Assembly: GCF_964642095.1 (NCBI RefSeq)
Contig: NZ_OZ209244.1
Coordinates: 496,001-560,000, forward strand
DNA: 64,000 bases
Source of the DNA: Fretibacterium fastidiosum
Lineage (GTDB): Bacteria; Synergistota; Synergistia; Synergistales; Aminobacteriaceae
Direction: 5' to 3'
Position 1 is the stretch's first letter. Each line of letters starts with the position of its first letter. Of this stretch, positions 35,148 to 43,799 are shown piece by piece. The notes beneath the pieces are model-generated. The model saw nothing but the letters and a program-made list of their open reading frames with translations, had not been told where the DNA came from and did not search any database. The translations under genes and the position numbers were made by a program.

Positions 35148-35230
35148 TTGACATACTCCCACGAACAATTCCGTGCCCAGGCGCCCAAAAGGCGGGGCGT
35201 ACTATGGCCTTTCCCGCCGCACTGTCGTAA
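35148..35230. repeat. Short repeat A resembling an IS200/IS605 element end
   Basis: Begins TTGACATACTCCCACG and ends CTTTCCCGCCGCACTGTCGTAA. The TTGACATACTCCCACG start and hairpin-forming CACG...CGTG are reminiscent of IS200/IS605 ends. The last 29 bases share CTATGGC...CTTTCCCGYCRCACTGYCGTAA with the repeat at 42264-42311. No transposase is near. Confidence 0.45.
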
Positions 35231-35235
35231 ACCGA

Positions 35236-35262
35236 CGGCCCCGCGGACTCCCCGCGGGGCCG
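35236..35262 (-). terminator. Hairpin downstream of the exported-protein pair
   Basis: GGCCCCGCGG pairs perfectly with CCGCGGGGCC around a 5-nt loop, 46 bp past the stop of the gene ending at 35309. There is no strong U-run on the - strand, so termination efficiency is uncertain. Confidence 0.5.
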
Positions 35263-35308
35263 GAAAATGTGTGCGGGCTCTATCCGAATGGGACCGTTCC
35301 GCTCCGCA

Positions 35309-36568
35309 TCAGGGGGCCTGCGATCCGGAGACGATCGAGGAATCCACCTTCTGGACGGCCTTCAGGACGTCGGTCGGAACGGGGAGCTCCAGCTCCGCCT
35401 CGTCGGCCTGGATCAGGAGATAATCGCCGCCCTGGAGCGTTCCGAAAGCGGGGAGAACGAACAGGGCATGTCGCCGTTCGTCCACTGGGCCGTGTTTTCT
35501 GACTGACCAGGGGGTCTTTTTCAATGCGGCGATATCCATGAAAAACAGGACGTTGTGCAGCTGCAGGGGCTCCGTGTGGGTGAACAGAACCGCTCCTCCG
35601 CCGCCTTTAAACTCCATTTTCAAATCGGTCCTGCCAAGGGAGCGTCCGTCCAGCATTCCCTGCCGGTCGGGGCGGAACAGGCTCTCCGCCAATCGGGAGA
35701 ACGCTTCCGGGGCGACGCGGTAGGCGTTGAAATAATAGTTTCGGGTCAGCACATAGATGTTGGCGAATCCCCCGCCATCGGGAAGATCGATGTAGAAGTT
35801 TCCGTCCCGCAGGTCCATGAGCTCCCGATAGCGGGGGAGGGAGTCCACGGAGACCGGGGGCGTGATCGAGACGGGGTCCCCGCCCGACAGGGGAAACAGG
35901 AAGGGGACGTCTTTGGCGCTGGACTCGGAGACGTAGTCGAGAACGGAGACCAGCTGCGGCACGGCTTGAGAAAAAAACAGTTCGCGGTCGAACGTAAAGT
36001 GGATGCCGAGCTTCAGCTTTTCGGAGCCGGACTGGAACGAGGTCCCCTCCGTGGAACAGCGGATAAAATTCGACAACGGCATCGAGCGGAACACGTCGAC
36101 CAGAATATCTCCGGCCTCCTGAACCTGCTGCTCCCGTGTCGCGGCGCGCGTCACCAGGCTCACGCCGTCCAGCACCGAGCGGCTGGGGTCCTTCTGAAGC
36201 AGTCCGGCGAGCAGGTTTTCCTTTCTTATCCAGGCCCGGATGGACACGGTATGGCGCCCCTTCTCCTCCCTTTTGGCCGTGACCTCGTATTTTTCGATGA
36301 ACGCCCGGCTGAGACGGACGATGTTCTCCTCCGTTTGCCCGTCCTGCGTTCGGGTCAGCCCCTGGGAGAGAAAGCCGATGGCCTGCTGGACGGCGCGCCG
36401 GCGCGCGTCGGCCAGGGCCTGCTCCTCCGAAGTCCCCGTCCCCTCCGCGTCCGCGACGATGAACGCGTCCGCCTCCCGCGCGGCGAGCGCGGCGAAGGCG
36501 GCGGCGCAGGAGAGCGCCAGCGCGCAGAGTGCGGAGAAAAACCAAGCCAACAGGATTTTTCGTGTCAT
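35309..36568 (-). CDS. Exported protein with FlgT/LPP20-like N-terminal domain, unknown
   Basis: A 419-residue protein with a signal peptide (MTRKILLAWFFSALCALA... up to AAFAALA). Residues 35-125 (ADAEGTGTSEEQALADARRR, AVQQAIGFLSQGLTRTQDGQ, IEKYEVTAKREEKGRHTVSI) resemble the small alpha/beta domain found at the N-terminus of FlgT/LPP20-like periplasmic proteins. The rest is beta-rich and unrecognised. It follows a gene of the same architecture by 10 bp and is probably cotranscribed with it. Confidence 0.7.
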   Translation of the reverse strand: MTRKILLAWFFSALCALALSCAAAFAALAAREADAFIVADAEGTGTSEEQALADARRRAVQQAIGFLSQGLTRTQDGQTEENIVRLSRAFIEKYEVTAKREEKGRHTVSIRAWIRKENLLAGLLQKDPSRSVLDGVSLVTRAATREQQVQEAGDILVDVFRSMPLSNFIRCSTEGTSFQSGSEKLKLGIHFTFDRELFFSQAVPQLVSVLDYVSESSAKDVPFLFPLSGGDPVSITPPVSVDSLPRYRELMDLRDGNFYIDLPDGGGFANIYVLTRNYYFNAYRVAPEAFSRLAESLFRPDRQGMLDGRSLGRTDLKMEFKGGGGAVLFTHTEPLQLHNVLFFMDIAALKKTPWSVRKHGPVDERRHALFVLPAFGTLQGGDYLLIQADEAELELPVPTDVLKAVQKVDSSIVSGSQAP

Positions 36569-36578
36569 AACTCCCGCC

Positions 36579-37676
36579 CTACCTTTCCAGCTCCAGGGAG
36601 ACCGTGATATCGGAGACGCGCGTCAGCTGGGACTGAGGCAGCCGGAACTCGAAGGGCTGGCGGTGTTCTCGGAAGAAGGCATATCCCCTGCCCGAGGCCG
36701 CCCCGAAAAGGGGGGCCGCGATCAGCGAGAGCTGATTCCTGTCCTTCCGCTCCTCGATTCCGGCGAAGAACCACGGGTTTCCCGTCTCGCTCCGCCGGTC
36801 GGAGAAGAGGAGCACGTTGGAGAGGTTCAGGGGAACGGGGAGCCGCTCCAGTTCCGATCCCGAGGCGTCGCGCAGGGAAAAGTGCAGCCACGCGCGACGG
36901 TGCGTGCGCAGCGTCGCCCTGCCGAAGTCGTTCAGCCGTGCCCCCCGCCTCGCGGCGTCCAGGAAAGCGGCGGGCAGCGTCCAGGCGCGAAACGATAGAT
37001 TGGGCCCCAACAGGTAGAACACCGCGGCGCTTCGCTCCGAAGGGGTCTTGTACTCCTCAGCGAGCTCCGAGGCCAACCCGGCGGAGTTCGCGACTCTGTC
37101 CATGAGGCGGGCCAGAGGCTCGGAGAAATCCCGCTCGAAGCGCGCCTCGTTCAGGGAAAGGGCGACGCCGGCCGTCAGAAGACCCTTGCGGACGTCGAGC
37201 GTGCGATCCTCGATGCGGACATCCAGAAAACGCGCCAGATCCAGGGATTGGAAGAAGGTGTGCAGGCCGTCCTGCCCTGCGTCCAGCAGGGGCGTGCTCC
37301 TGCGGGCGAGGCCCCCGGAGGTTCCGCCCTTTCGGATCGTGCGGGCGGCCTCGCGCACCGCCTGCGGGTCCACCGTCACCTTTACGATCAGGACGACGCC
37401 GTTCTCGTCCTGACCGGACTCCAGAACCTCGTACCGCGTCGCCGTGCCTCGGGAGAACTGCACCAGCCGCTCCTTCAGGCGATCCCCCGCAAGCTCCTCG
37501 GCGCCGGACAAAAGCGTCCCCAGGTTCTTGCGGATGGCCTCGTCGAGGGCGTTGGCCACGGCCGCCTCCTTCGTCGCGCCGGAGGCGCGCACCACCGTCT
37601 CGAAGAGCCCTTCCGCCGCCGCGGCGCTCCACGCCAGCGCCAGTGTGAGCGCACAGGAAAAAATCGTCTTCTTCAT
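36579..37676 (-). CDS. Exported protein, paired with the downstream gene, unknown
   Basis: A 365-residue protein with a signal peptide (MKKTIFSCALTLALAWSAAAAE). Residues 25-115 (VVRASGATKEAAVANALDEA, GDRLKERLVQFSRGTATRYE, DENGVVLIVKVTVDP) have the same pattern as the N-terminal domain of the next gene. The C-terminal half (LPVPLNLSNVLLFSDRRSET and SQLTRVSDITVSLELER) resembles the neighbour's C-terminus, suggesting two diverged relatives. Periplasmic or outer-surface location is inferred. Confidence 0.7.
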   Translation of the reverse strand: MKKTIFSCALTLALAWSAAAAEGLFETVVRASGATKEAAVANALDEAIRKNLGTLLSGAEELAGDRLKERLVQFSRGTATRYEVLESGQDENGVVLIVKVTVDPQAVREAARTIRKGGTSGGLARRSTPLLDAGQDGLHTFFQSLDLARFLDVRIEDRTLDVRKGLLTAGVALSLNEARFERDFSEPLARLMDRVANSAGLASELAEEYKTPSERSAAVFYLLGPNLSFRAWTLPAAFLDAARRGARLNDFGRATLRTHRRAWLHFSLRDASGSELERLPVPLNLSNVLLFSDRRSETGNPWFFAGIEERKDRNQLSLIAAPLFGAASGRGYAFFREHRQPFEFRLPQSQLTRVSDITVSLELER

Positions 37677-37723
37677 TAGTCGTCACCTTTCAGGGCCAGC
37701 CTCCATCGGACCCGCTCTACAGG

Positions 37724-38224
37724 CTACTCCTTCTTCGACTTGTCCTGGACCTGCACGTTGCGGAACACCAGTTCATTGCCGTTGAAGTAAAAGGTCATGC
37801 GGGCGAGGAAGGGGTTCCCGTAGCTGGCGTCCATATGATATAGGAATACGACAGGCGTCTTGATTCCGCCGATAATCTCCCGTTCTCTGGTGCTCGCGTT
37901 CCCTATGTATGCATCGTAGTTCCAGTTAAACTCATTGCCGTTATCGTCAAAAAATGAATTTCCATCGACCTTAAGCGTCGTGTCCTGCTGAGGTTCTACG
38001 ATGAACCTGAAGAAAATATAATTTTTGTTGTCGTCATTGGCACCACGGAACGCGCCCAAAAAGGTTACATGGATACCCCCCTCCAGCTCGCGCTCCATGG
38101 CCTCGTCCCCGCCCTTGTCCCCGCCGCCGACCAGAGGGGATGCCATCGCGGCCGCCGCGGTCAGGAGCAGCGCCGCCATCGCCAGGCAAATCGTCTTGCA
38201 CGCCGTCCTCATCGTCCTTTTCAT
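37724..38224 (-). CDS. Small exported protein, tandem paralogue 1
   Basis: A 166-residue protein with a signal peptide (CKTICLAMAALLLTAAAAMA). The mature part begins SPLVGGGDKGGDEAMERELE. It is a close tandem copy of the gene at 38302-38793. The signal peptide plus first 40 mature residues and the last 35 residues (SYGNPFLARMTFYFNGNELV) are nearly identical, while the middle differs strongly. DUF4352-like beta-sandwich proteins have a similar size, but I cannot confirm the family. The start at 38224 follows GGGAGGC. Confidence 0.75.
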   Translation of the reverse strand: MKRTMRTACKTICLAMAALLLTAAAAMASPLVGGGDKGGDEAMERELEGGIHVTFLGAFRGANDDNKNYIFFRFIVEPQQDTTLKVDGNSFFDDNGNEFNWNYDAYIGNASTREREIIGGIKTPVVFLYHMDASYGNPFLARMTFYFNGNELVFRNVQVQDKSKKE

Positions 38225-38301
38225 TTCCAAAAGCCTCCCTGTGATTTGTGAAAAAGGTTTGTGTTCCTTACCGGATTGCCGCGTCAAAAGCAAGGTGCTT
38301 T

Positions 38302-38793
38302 CTATTCTTTCTTCGGCTCGTCCTGGACCTGCACGTTGCGGAACACCAGTTCCTTGCCGTTGAATTCGAATGTCATGCGGGTGAGGAAGGGATTCCCGTA
38401 GCTGGCGTCCACAGAATACCGAAATCTAACACGTGTCTTGACATCTCCGATGATCTCTCGTTTGTAGGTGTTCTCATTTCCTATGTATGGAGAGTCGTCG
38501 TACGATCTTTTAAATTTGTTGCCCTTATTGTCAAAAATCAAACCTTGAGAAACCTCAAGAATTGAGTCCTGCTGGGGCTCTACGATGAAATCAAAGAAAA
38601 TACGGTTATCTCTACGGAACGCGCCCAAAAAGGTTACATGGATACCCCCATCCAGCTCGCGCTCCATGGCCTCGTCCCCTCCCTTGTCCCCGCCGCCGAC
38701 CAGAGGGGACGCCATCGCCGCCGTCGCGGTCAGGAGCAGCGCTGCCATCGCCAGGCAAATCGTCTTGCACACCATCTTCATCGTCGCCTTCAT
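38302..38793 (-). CDS. Small exported protein, tandem paralogue 2
   Basis: A 163-residue protein with the same signal peptide (CKTICLAMAALLLTATAAMA) and mature start as paralogue 1, and the same ending (FNGKELVFRNVQVQDEPKKE). The central 60 residues are different: a short EPQQD anchor is shared, then the sequences diverge, with indels. The DNA at both ends is almost identical to its neighbour, pointing to recent duplication or gene conversion with a diversified core. The middle is also visibly more AT-rich than the flanks. Confidence 0.75.
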   Translation of the reverse strand: MKATMKMVCKTICLAMAALLLTATAAMASPLVGGGDKGGDEAMERELDGGIHVTFLGAFRRDNRIFFDFIVEPQQDSILEVSQGLIFDNKGNKFKRSYDDSPYIGNENTYKREIIGDVKTRVRFRYSVDASYGNPFLTRMTFEFNGKELVFRNVQVQDEPKKE

Positions 38794-38861
38794 TGCTCAA
38801 ACCTCCCTAAGGATATTGTGCCCTGTTTTGCACGGCGGGGTACTTAAGGCCCCAGAACCGT

Positions 38862-39785
38862 TCAATCCTCGATGATTTCCGCTTTCAACGCCTCGACCTC
38901 GTCCACGGGCAGCCCGGTCGCCTGGGCGATCTTATCGAGGTCCAACCCCATCCGAATCAGGTTTTGGGCGGTTTCGGCCCTGCCCTTCGCCTCGCCCCTG
39001 GCCTCACCCCTGGCCTCACCCTTGGCCTCACCCCTGGCCTCCCGGCTTCTCACATAGTTCTCCCAATCGGACTGCTCCCTCTCCCGTATCAGATAATTTA
39101 CCCACAGCTCGGGCGTCTTTACGAACGCCTCCTCCATTTTCAGAATTCTCCTGATGTCGGAGTCGTACGCCGCGATCTCGTTCAAAGCCTCGGTCTCTCC
39201 CACCGTCCCCATGTACATCAACATCCTCTCCAGTCCTGTCATCCTATCGGGGGATTTTCCCCTCCCAAACTTCCTCATCTTCGGGAGCTCGAGAAAGTGC
39301 ATCTCAACTCCGTTGCAGTAGCACTTATGGTTCTCCACGTCCAGCATACGCTGAACGGAGTGGTAGGCGTCCGGCTTGTCGGGAAACGCATTGAAGTCCA
39401 GCACGGCGATGAATACGACCTCTCCCAGCTTCCCGTAGGGCTCGCCGACGACGATCTGCGAGGTGTAATTCGCGCAGGTGTAGAAGAGGCAGCGTTTGAG
39501 GAAATCGTCTTCGTCCCGAATCTGGACCTCGACCTGGAAAAGGCGTCCGTCGGACGTCTTCGCCCTTACGTCGAAGCGCGTTCCCCTTCCCCGAAGGATG
39601 GGCGGGTCCGCTTCCCTGTCGAGGTACTCGATGTCGGCGATAACCCTGTCGGAGTCGTCCAGGACGTCGTTCAGGAAGCGTATCAGGTTCGCCTTGTGCT
39701 GCCTCGAGGCGAAAATGTACTTGAACAGCCTGTCGTTCAGCCTGTTGAGGCCGTGTTTTTCTTTCGCCGACGCATTGTCCTTCAT
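38862..39785 (-). CDS. Rpn-family PD-(D/E)XK nuclease/transposase-like protein
   Basis: A 307-residue protein of the Rpn/PDDEXK_2 family. The N-terminus has LNRLNDRLFKYIFASRQHKA. The nuclease core is GTRFDVRAKTSDGRLFQVEVQ (Asp ... Glu-x-Gln). Residues about 245-270 are tandem four-residue repeats (ARGE, AKGE), coded by a 12-bp repeat. The C-terminus is a short helix-turn-helix-like segment (GLDLDKIAQATGLPVDEVEA), typical of these proteins. Rpn proteins act in RecA-independent recombination; the role of this copy is unknown. Confidence 0.85.
   Translation of the reverse strand: MKDNASAKEKHGLNRLNDRLFKYIFASRQHKANLIRFLNDVLDDSDRVIADIEYLDREADPPILRGRGTRFDVRAKTSDGRLFQVEVQIRDEDDFLKRCLFYTCANYTSQIVVGEPYGKLGEVVFIAVLDFNAFPDKPDAYHSVQRMLDVENHKCYCNGVEMHFLELPKMRKFGRGKSPDRMTGLERMLMYMGTVGETEALNEIAAYDSDIRRILKMEEAFVKTPELWVNYLIREREQSDWENYVRSREARGEAKGEARGEARGEAKGRAETAQNLIRMGLDLDKIAQATGLPVDEVEALKAEIIED
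38984..39048 (-). repeat. In-frame 12-bp tandem repeat in the Rpn-like gene
   Basis: About five imperfect 12-bp units read GAGGCCAGGGGT or GAGGCCAAGGGT on the - strand, encoding Glu-Ala-Arg/Lys-Gly. Unit number could vary without breaking the frame. Confidence 0.75.
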
Positions 39786-39896
39786 GGTCTCCGCTCCCCG
39801 TGGGTTTCAGATGGCTTTATTATAACGTACCTTCCGTTGCTCTCGGGTCCAAATTACCCTGTCCTGCGGGCATTCTATCTTACGGCGGGAACGCCG

Positions 39897-39934
39897 GCAA
39901 ATGCGTCTGATCCGTATTCTCATCAAACGCATTT
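39897..39934. repeat. Inverted repeat upstream of the exported LPP20-like gene
   Basis: CAAATGCGT and ACGCATTTG form a 9-bp inverted repeat with a 20-nt spacer, in the 250-bp gap between the divergent Rpn gene and the exported-protein pair. It could be an operator or hairpin. Confidence 0.45.
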
Positions 39935-40038
39935 GTGCTGGAGGCGTTTTCGGGGTAAAGTATTCGCGTGGATGGCAGGGGCCGTCCCAGCGCCGTTTAT
40001 TGTGAGCATCAGAACAAATCAGAACAAAGGAGTGGTTG

Positions 40039-41385
40039 ATGATGAAGGGAAGCAAGTGGATTTTGTCCGCGGGGTTGTTTTGCGTGGGGCTGGCGGGGCT
40101 GCCGTCGCCGGGGGAGGCTGCGGCGACGCTGTCCGCCGACGATTTTCTGCCGATCGTGCAGGCGCCGGAGGAACAGCGCGGCGAGCTGAGCGCCGTCCGG
40201 CAGCCGGATGCCGTCAAAACGGAGGCCGACGCCGTTCTGGAGCAACCCGTCACCTCCGCGGCGACGGTGCAGGACGCCATCAACGCCGTCGTCGCCGAGC
40301 GCAAGCAGGGGTGCACCATGATCGCCGTTCCCTCCGGCGGCTATGGATTCGTCGCCACGGGCATCGGCACCTACAGAAAGAATATGGATAACATCACGGC
40401 GGAACGCATCGCCCAGCGCAACGCCTACGTCGAGGCGTATATGCAGGCCAAGAGCCAGATGGCCTCGCTGCTCGGGGAGATGGCGGTCAAGGGGGTCACG
40501 ACCTTCGACAGGAAGACGGAGACCCTGGACACGGACAGCAAGGCCCTGCGCAACCAGACCAGGGACCTGAACGAACACCAGAAGGCCGTCGTGTACGGCG
40601 TCCTGAAGGGTTACGTGACCTACGAGGTCCACGATGACATCGACAAGGGGATCGTCTACGTGACGCTGGTCAGCACGCCGAGGACGCGCGGGCAGTACGC
40701 GCGGCCCGACTCCGACACCCTGATTGCGGCGACCCTCAACGAGGGGCTCAACACGATGCTCTCGGAGATCCAGAACAACCTGGTGCCCCCTGTCGGCGGC
40801 CGTATCATCGACGTTCCCACCACGGGCGAGGTTGCCTTTGTGGGGTTCGGCAGCGCCGTCGTTCGTAAAGACAAGGACCCTGCCCTTCAGAAGGACCTGA
40901 CCCTTTCGGCGGAGAGGACGGCGGAGCTGCGGGCCTCCGACGCGCTCTGCGGCATCATAACGGGGGAGAAGGTCTCCGCGGCGAGCGCTCTTGACGAGAG
41001 CACGCAGACGGCGGTCAGGGATTTCGAGACGATCGCGCAGAGGGACCCCACAACCGGCGTCGTCTCCCAGGTGGACGTGGCCAACGCGGAGGGACGCAAA
41101 AAGGAATTCCGCAGCAGACAGACGTTCCAGCAGACGATCGAGAGCGCCCGACAGGGCCTCCTGCCTCCGGGGGTACAGCGCCGCACCTGGACGGACAAGG
41201 ACGAGGCTTTCGCCTGGGGCATTGCCGTCTACGCGCCGTCTTTGACCGATGCCGCTGCCGCGGGTGCCCGTGACATGGAGAACGCTCAGATCGTCCAGCC
41301 CGTCCAGCCGAAGCAGGCGCCCCAGCCCGAGAGCTCGGATAAGTTGGAACAGGGCGTCTCCGGAACGGTGAAACAGGAGCTTTAG
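40039..41385 (+). CDS. Exported protein, LPP20-like, unknown
   Basis: A 448-residue protein with a signal peptide (WILSAGLFCVGLAGLPSPGE). Around residues 100-160 it has GTYRKNMDNITAERIAQRNA with the YVEAYMQAKSQMASLLGEM helix, the pattern of LPP20-like lipoprotein/FlgT-type domains. The protein is rich in beta segments and ends in a Gln/Pro-rich tail. It is followed directly by another exported protein whose ATG comes right after this TAG. AAAGGAGTGG precedes the start; ATG at 40042 or TTG at 40036 are alternatives. Confidence 0.7.
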   Translation: MMKGSKWILSAGLFCVGLAGLPSPGEAAATLSADDFLPIVQAPEEQRGELSAVRQPDAVKTEADAVLEQPVTSAATVQDAINAVVAERKQGCTMIAVPSGGYGFVATGIGTYRKNMDNITAERIAQRNAYVEAYMQAKSQMASLLGEMAVKGVTTFDRKTETLDTDSKALRNQTRDLNEHQKAVVYGVLKGYVTYEVHDDIDKGIVYVTLVSTPRTRGQYARPDSDTLIAATLNEGLNTMLSEIQNNLVPPVGGRIIDVPTTGEVAFVGFGSAVVRKDKDPALQKDLTLSAERTAELRASDALCGIITGEKVSAASALDESTQTAVRDFETIAQRDPTTGVVSQVDVANAEGRKKEFRSRQTFQQTIESARQGLLPPGVQRRTWTDKDEAFAWGIAVYAPSLTDAAAAGARDMENAQIVQPVQPKQAPQPESSDKLEQGVSGTVKQEL

Positions 41386-42261
41386 ATGATGAGGGGTTCA
41401 CGCGGCGCTTTGTTCCTTTGGGCCCTGATCCTGGCGCTTTGGGGCGCTTCGGGGGCCGAGGCCGCTGTGGGCAGGGAAGGGGAGGCTTTGGCATGGCTCC
41501 GCTCCCTGACGATCTCGGACGCGGTGAAGAACGAGTTGGGGGACAGGCTGGCCACGATGTCCCCCGAGAAATCCCAGGGGTGGGTTGTCTCCGGGCCTCA
41601 GGCCGTTTACGTGTTTGGCCTTGTGCCCGTTCCGCAGGACGACGATCCGGAGCTCCAGGTTTCCCTCGATGCGGAGGCTCAGAACCGCTCGGCCCTCAAG
41701 GCGCTGACGCTTCTGGCCCGGCGCATGACCGAGGGGCGGCTGGATCGGAAAAAATTCGAGGACGAGGATGCCGCCGACTACGCTTTGGGAAGCTACTACC
41801 AAGAGGCCCTGAAGGGTGGCGTGCAATCCCGGTCGGCGGTGTTCGGAAGGACGGCGTATACGCTGCTCTGGGTCGCGGAACCGATGGCGGGCAGGCTCCT
41901 GACGGAGGAGCTGCCGGAGAAGCGCCTCACGGTCAGTTATTGTGAGCGGCTCTACCAGAGAGGGTCGGAACTGATGAAATCCGGAGACTACGAAGGGGCC
42001 CTGAGCGTCTTTCACAAAATACACTATCTGGAGTGGGCCAACGTCGGGGCCTACCTCGATGCGGCCGAATGTTTCCTCAGGGTGAAAAAGAACGAAGACG
42101 CCGTGCTGCTGGCGCAGGAGCTGCTGAAGACGCTCGAGGCGAAAATGAGTCCGGGGGAGATGGCCCGCGCGGGCAGGATCCTTTTCCGCGGGGGGAGGAC
42201 GGACGAGGGCTTTGCAGTTTTGGAGAAGGCCTGCGTCATGGCGGGCGTTTTGGCCCCGTAA
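41386..42261 (+). CDS. Exported protein with TPR-like C-terminal region
   Basis: A 291-residue protein with a signal peptide (ALFLWALILALWGASGAEA). The middle repeats the ALKALTLLARRMTEG style of helix seen in its neighbours. The C-terminal third (YQRGSELMKSGDYEGALSVF, AYLDAAECFLRVKKNEDAVL) has the alternating helix pattern of tetratricopeptide repeats. The ATG abuts the upstream stop codon, so the two genes are translated together. The function is unknown; a periplasmic scaffold role is a guess. Confidence 0.72.
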   Translation: MMRGSRGALFLWALILALWGASGAEAAVGREGEALAWLRSLTISDAVKNELGDRLATMSPEKSQGWVVSGPQAVYVFGLVPVPQDDDPELQVSLDAEAQNRSALKALTLLARRMTEGRLDRKKFEDEDAADYALGSYYQEALKGGVQSRSAVFGRTAYTLLWVAEPMAGRLLTEELPEKRLTVSYCERLYQRGSELMKSGDYEGALSVFHKIHYLEWANVGAYLDAAECFLRVKKNEDAVLLAQELLKTLEAKMSPGEMARAGRILFRGGRTDEGFAVLEKACVMAGVLAP

Positions 42262-42263
42262 TC

Positions 42264-42311
42264 CCATGGCCCGCGACTTTAGTCGCGGGCTTTCCCGTCA
42301 CACTGCCGTAA
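42264..42311. repeat. Short repeat B, related to repeat A at 35148-35230
   Basis: Contains the perfect hairpin GCCCGCGACTTTAGTCGCGGGC, with an ACTTTAGT loop often seen at IS200/IS605 ends, then CTTTCCCGTCACACTGCCGTAA. Compared with repeat A, CCATGGC and the CTTTCCC...GTAA block are shared and the hairpin is additional. Confidence 0.5.
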
Positions 42312-42327
42312 GAGGCGGCAGGCCGGC

Positions 42328-42361
42328 AAAAGAAAGGGGGCCGTCCTCACGGACGGCCCCC
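42328..42361 (-). terminator. Terminator of the TMEM43-like gene
   Basis: On the - strand GGGGGCCGTCC and GGACGGCCCCC form an 11-bp stem with a 4-nt loop, followed by TTTCTTTT. It is 13 bp past the stop at 42375. Confidence 0.8.
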
Positions 42362-42374
42362 GCTCATCTGCGCT

Positions 42375-43613
42375 CTACGCGGCCCGCCTGCGCCCGCGGA
42401 CAAAGGTCAGGACGAGGAAGACGGCGGCAGCCACCAGGAGGGAGCCGGACAGGAGCGGGCGGAAGCGCACCCACGCCACGGCGATGACGACGAAGGACCA
42501 GGCGAGCCCCAGCAGAAGGGACACCAGGCCGATCCCGGCGCCCACGAGGCTCTCCAGGATGGGAAGGACCCCCACCAGGACGGCCAGGGGGCTCAGCACG
42601 GTGCGCAGGCCCACGATGACGATGAAGATTCCAAGGACGCGAAGGATCCAGGCCATGGTGTTGTTCTCGCTCTTGGCGTCCTCAAACATCTTCTCCATGC
42701 TGACCTTCCCCATGGCCAGACGGCTGAAGGTGTAGCCGTTCGAGGAGACGTACTCCTCAAAGGTGTCGGACATCACCTTCGCGATGATGGAGACGTCCGC
42801 GGGGGGCGTGCGCCGGAACGTGACGCGCACGTCGCCGATCCTGGGCGTGCCGGGGTTCTGCCCGATGTAGACCGTGCTGCCCGCCACGTGGACCAGGGCG
42901 TCCGCGGAGACGGGAGTTTCGAGATAACGCCTCGCGTAGAGGTCCGATACGTGGATGGCTCCCGCGATGGCCTGCAGGTCCACGCTCTCCGGCGAGAGCG
43001 TCATGGCCACGGCCCCGCCGATCCTGTGCACGAGGAAGGGCGGCAGCTTGTAGGCTCCGAAGGAGACGTTCTGCGCGTAGACTTCCTCGTCCTCGAAGTC
43101 GGCCAGCGTGTCGTTGGGGCCCATGTCGTTCCTGCTGAGGGGCTGCTCCGTGCTGTACAGAGGGTCGTGGAAGGCCGAGGAGTCAATGGGGCTCGCGACC
43201 CACTCCCGGCTGTAGGTGTAGGTGGTGACGGTCTCCTCGCCGCCCCCCAGCTTCTTGCGCGTCTCACTCTTCGAGTGCTCCTCCCACTGATAGTACTCCA
43301 CCTCGCGCGAGAGGGCGATGGCCGTCGTCGACACGCCAAACGCCGGGTCCGTCAACACGTCCGTCGTGTCCGCCCTGCCCATGGCGTGGACAACCCTGCC
43401 CTCCAGCGCCGGGTCCGCCGTGCCGATGTCCGCCACGTCCTGCGTCTGCACCATGGCCTCGCCGATCGCCCCGGCCTGCTTGTAGGTGCGCCCCTCGTTC
43501 CACCAGAGCAGCCACGACCCCAAGAAGATCAGGACAAGCCCCACCACAACCCCCTTAAACGCCCCGCCGAGGCGCTCGCCCCAGCTCGTGTTCTTCGTCT
43601 CCGTGTACGCCAT
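42375..43613 (-). CDS. TMEM43-family membrane protein
   Basis: A 412-residue protein. A TM near the N-terminus (GVVVGLVLIFLGSWLLWWNE) is followed by a large extracytoplasmic domain with VEYYQWEEHSKSETRKKLGG. Four TM helices near the C-terminus include ILRVLGIFIVIVGLRTVLSP, LVGAGIGLVSLLLGLAWSFV and LSGSLLVAAAVFLVLTFV. This layout, including the EYYQW(E) signature, defines the TMEM43 family of unknown bacterial function. GGAGGACTTT precedes the ATG. Confidence 0.88.
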   Translation of the reverse strand: MAYTETKNTSWGERLGGAFKGVVVGLVLIFLGSWLLWWNEGRTYKQAGAIGEAMVQTQDVADIGTADPALEGRVVHAMGRADTTDVLTDPAFGVSTTAIALSREVEYYQWEEHSKSETRKKLGGGEETVTTYTYSREWVASPIDSSAFHDPLYSTEQPLSRNDMGPNDTLADFEDEEVYAQNVSFGAYKLPPFLVHRIGGAVAMTLSPESVDLQAIAGAIHVSDLYARRYLETPVSADALVHVAGSTVYIGQNPGTPRIGDVRVTFRRTPPADVSIIAKVMSDTFEEYVSSNGYTFSRLAMGKVSMEKMFEDAKSENNTMAWILRVLGIFIVIVGLRTVLSPLAVLVGVLPILESLVGAGIGLVSLLLGLAWSFVVIAVAWVRFRPLLSGSLLVAAAVFLVLTFVRGRRRAA

Positions 43614-43760
43614 GCCGCAAAGTCCTCCTTAACCGTTTATTTGGCTTCCAGGACAGCCCCTTGAAATATAGCACAGAAAAATGCGGGGCGAAAGCGTCCG
43701 GACCGGCGCAAAGGGGCGGTCTTTGGGATGGTTTTTTTAATCCGCATGCGCCCGCGCCTT

Positions 43761-43788
43761 TTGAAATTTCCGGCCGGAATGTTAGAAT
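43761..43788 (+). promoter_or_regulatory. Probable guaB promoter
   Basis: TTGAAA (43761-43766), 16-bp spacer, TAGAAT (43783-43788), giving a leader of about 100 nt before guaB. Confidence 0.55.
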
Positions 43789-43799
43789 GTGCAGATACG

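Noticed and set aside
38984..39048. CRISPR-like tandem repeat
   Set aside because: Units are 12 bp without spacers and lie in a coding frame.
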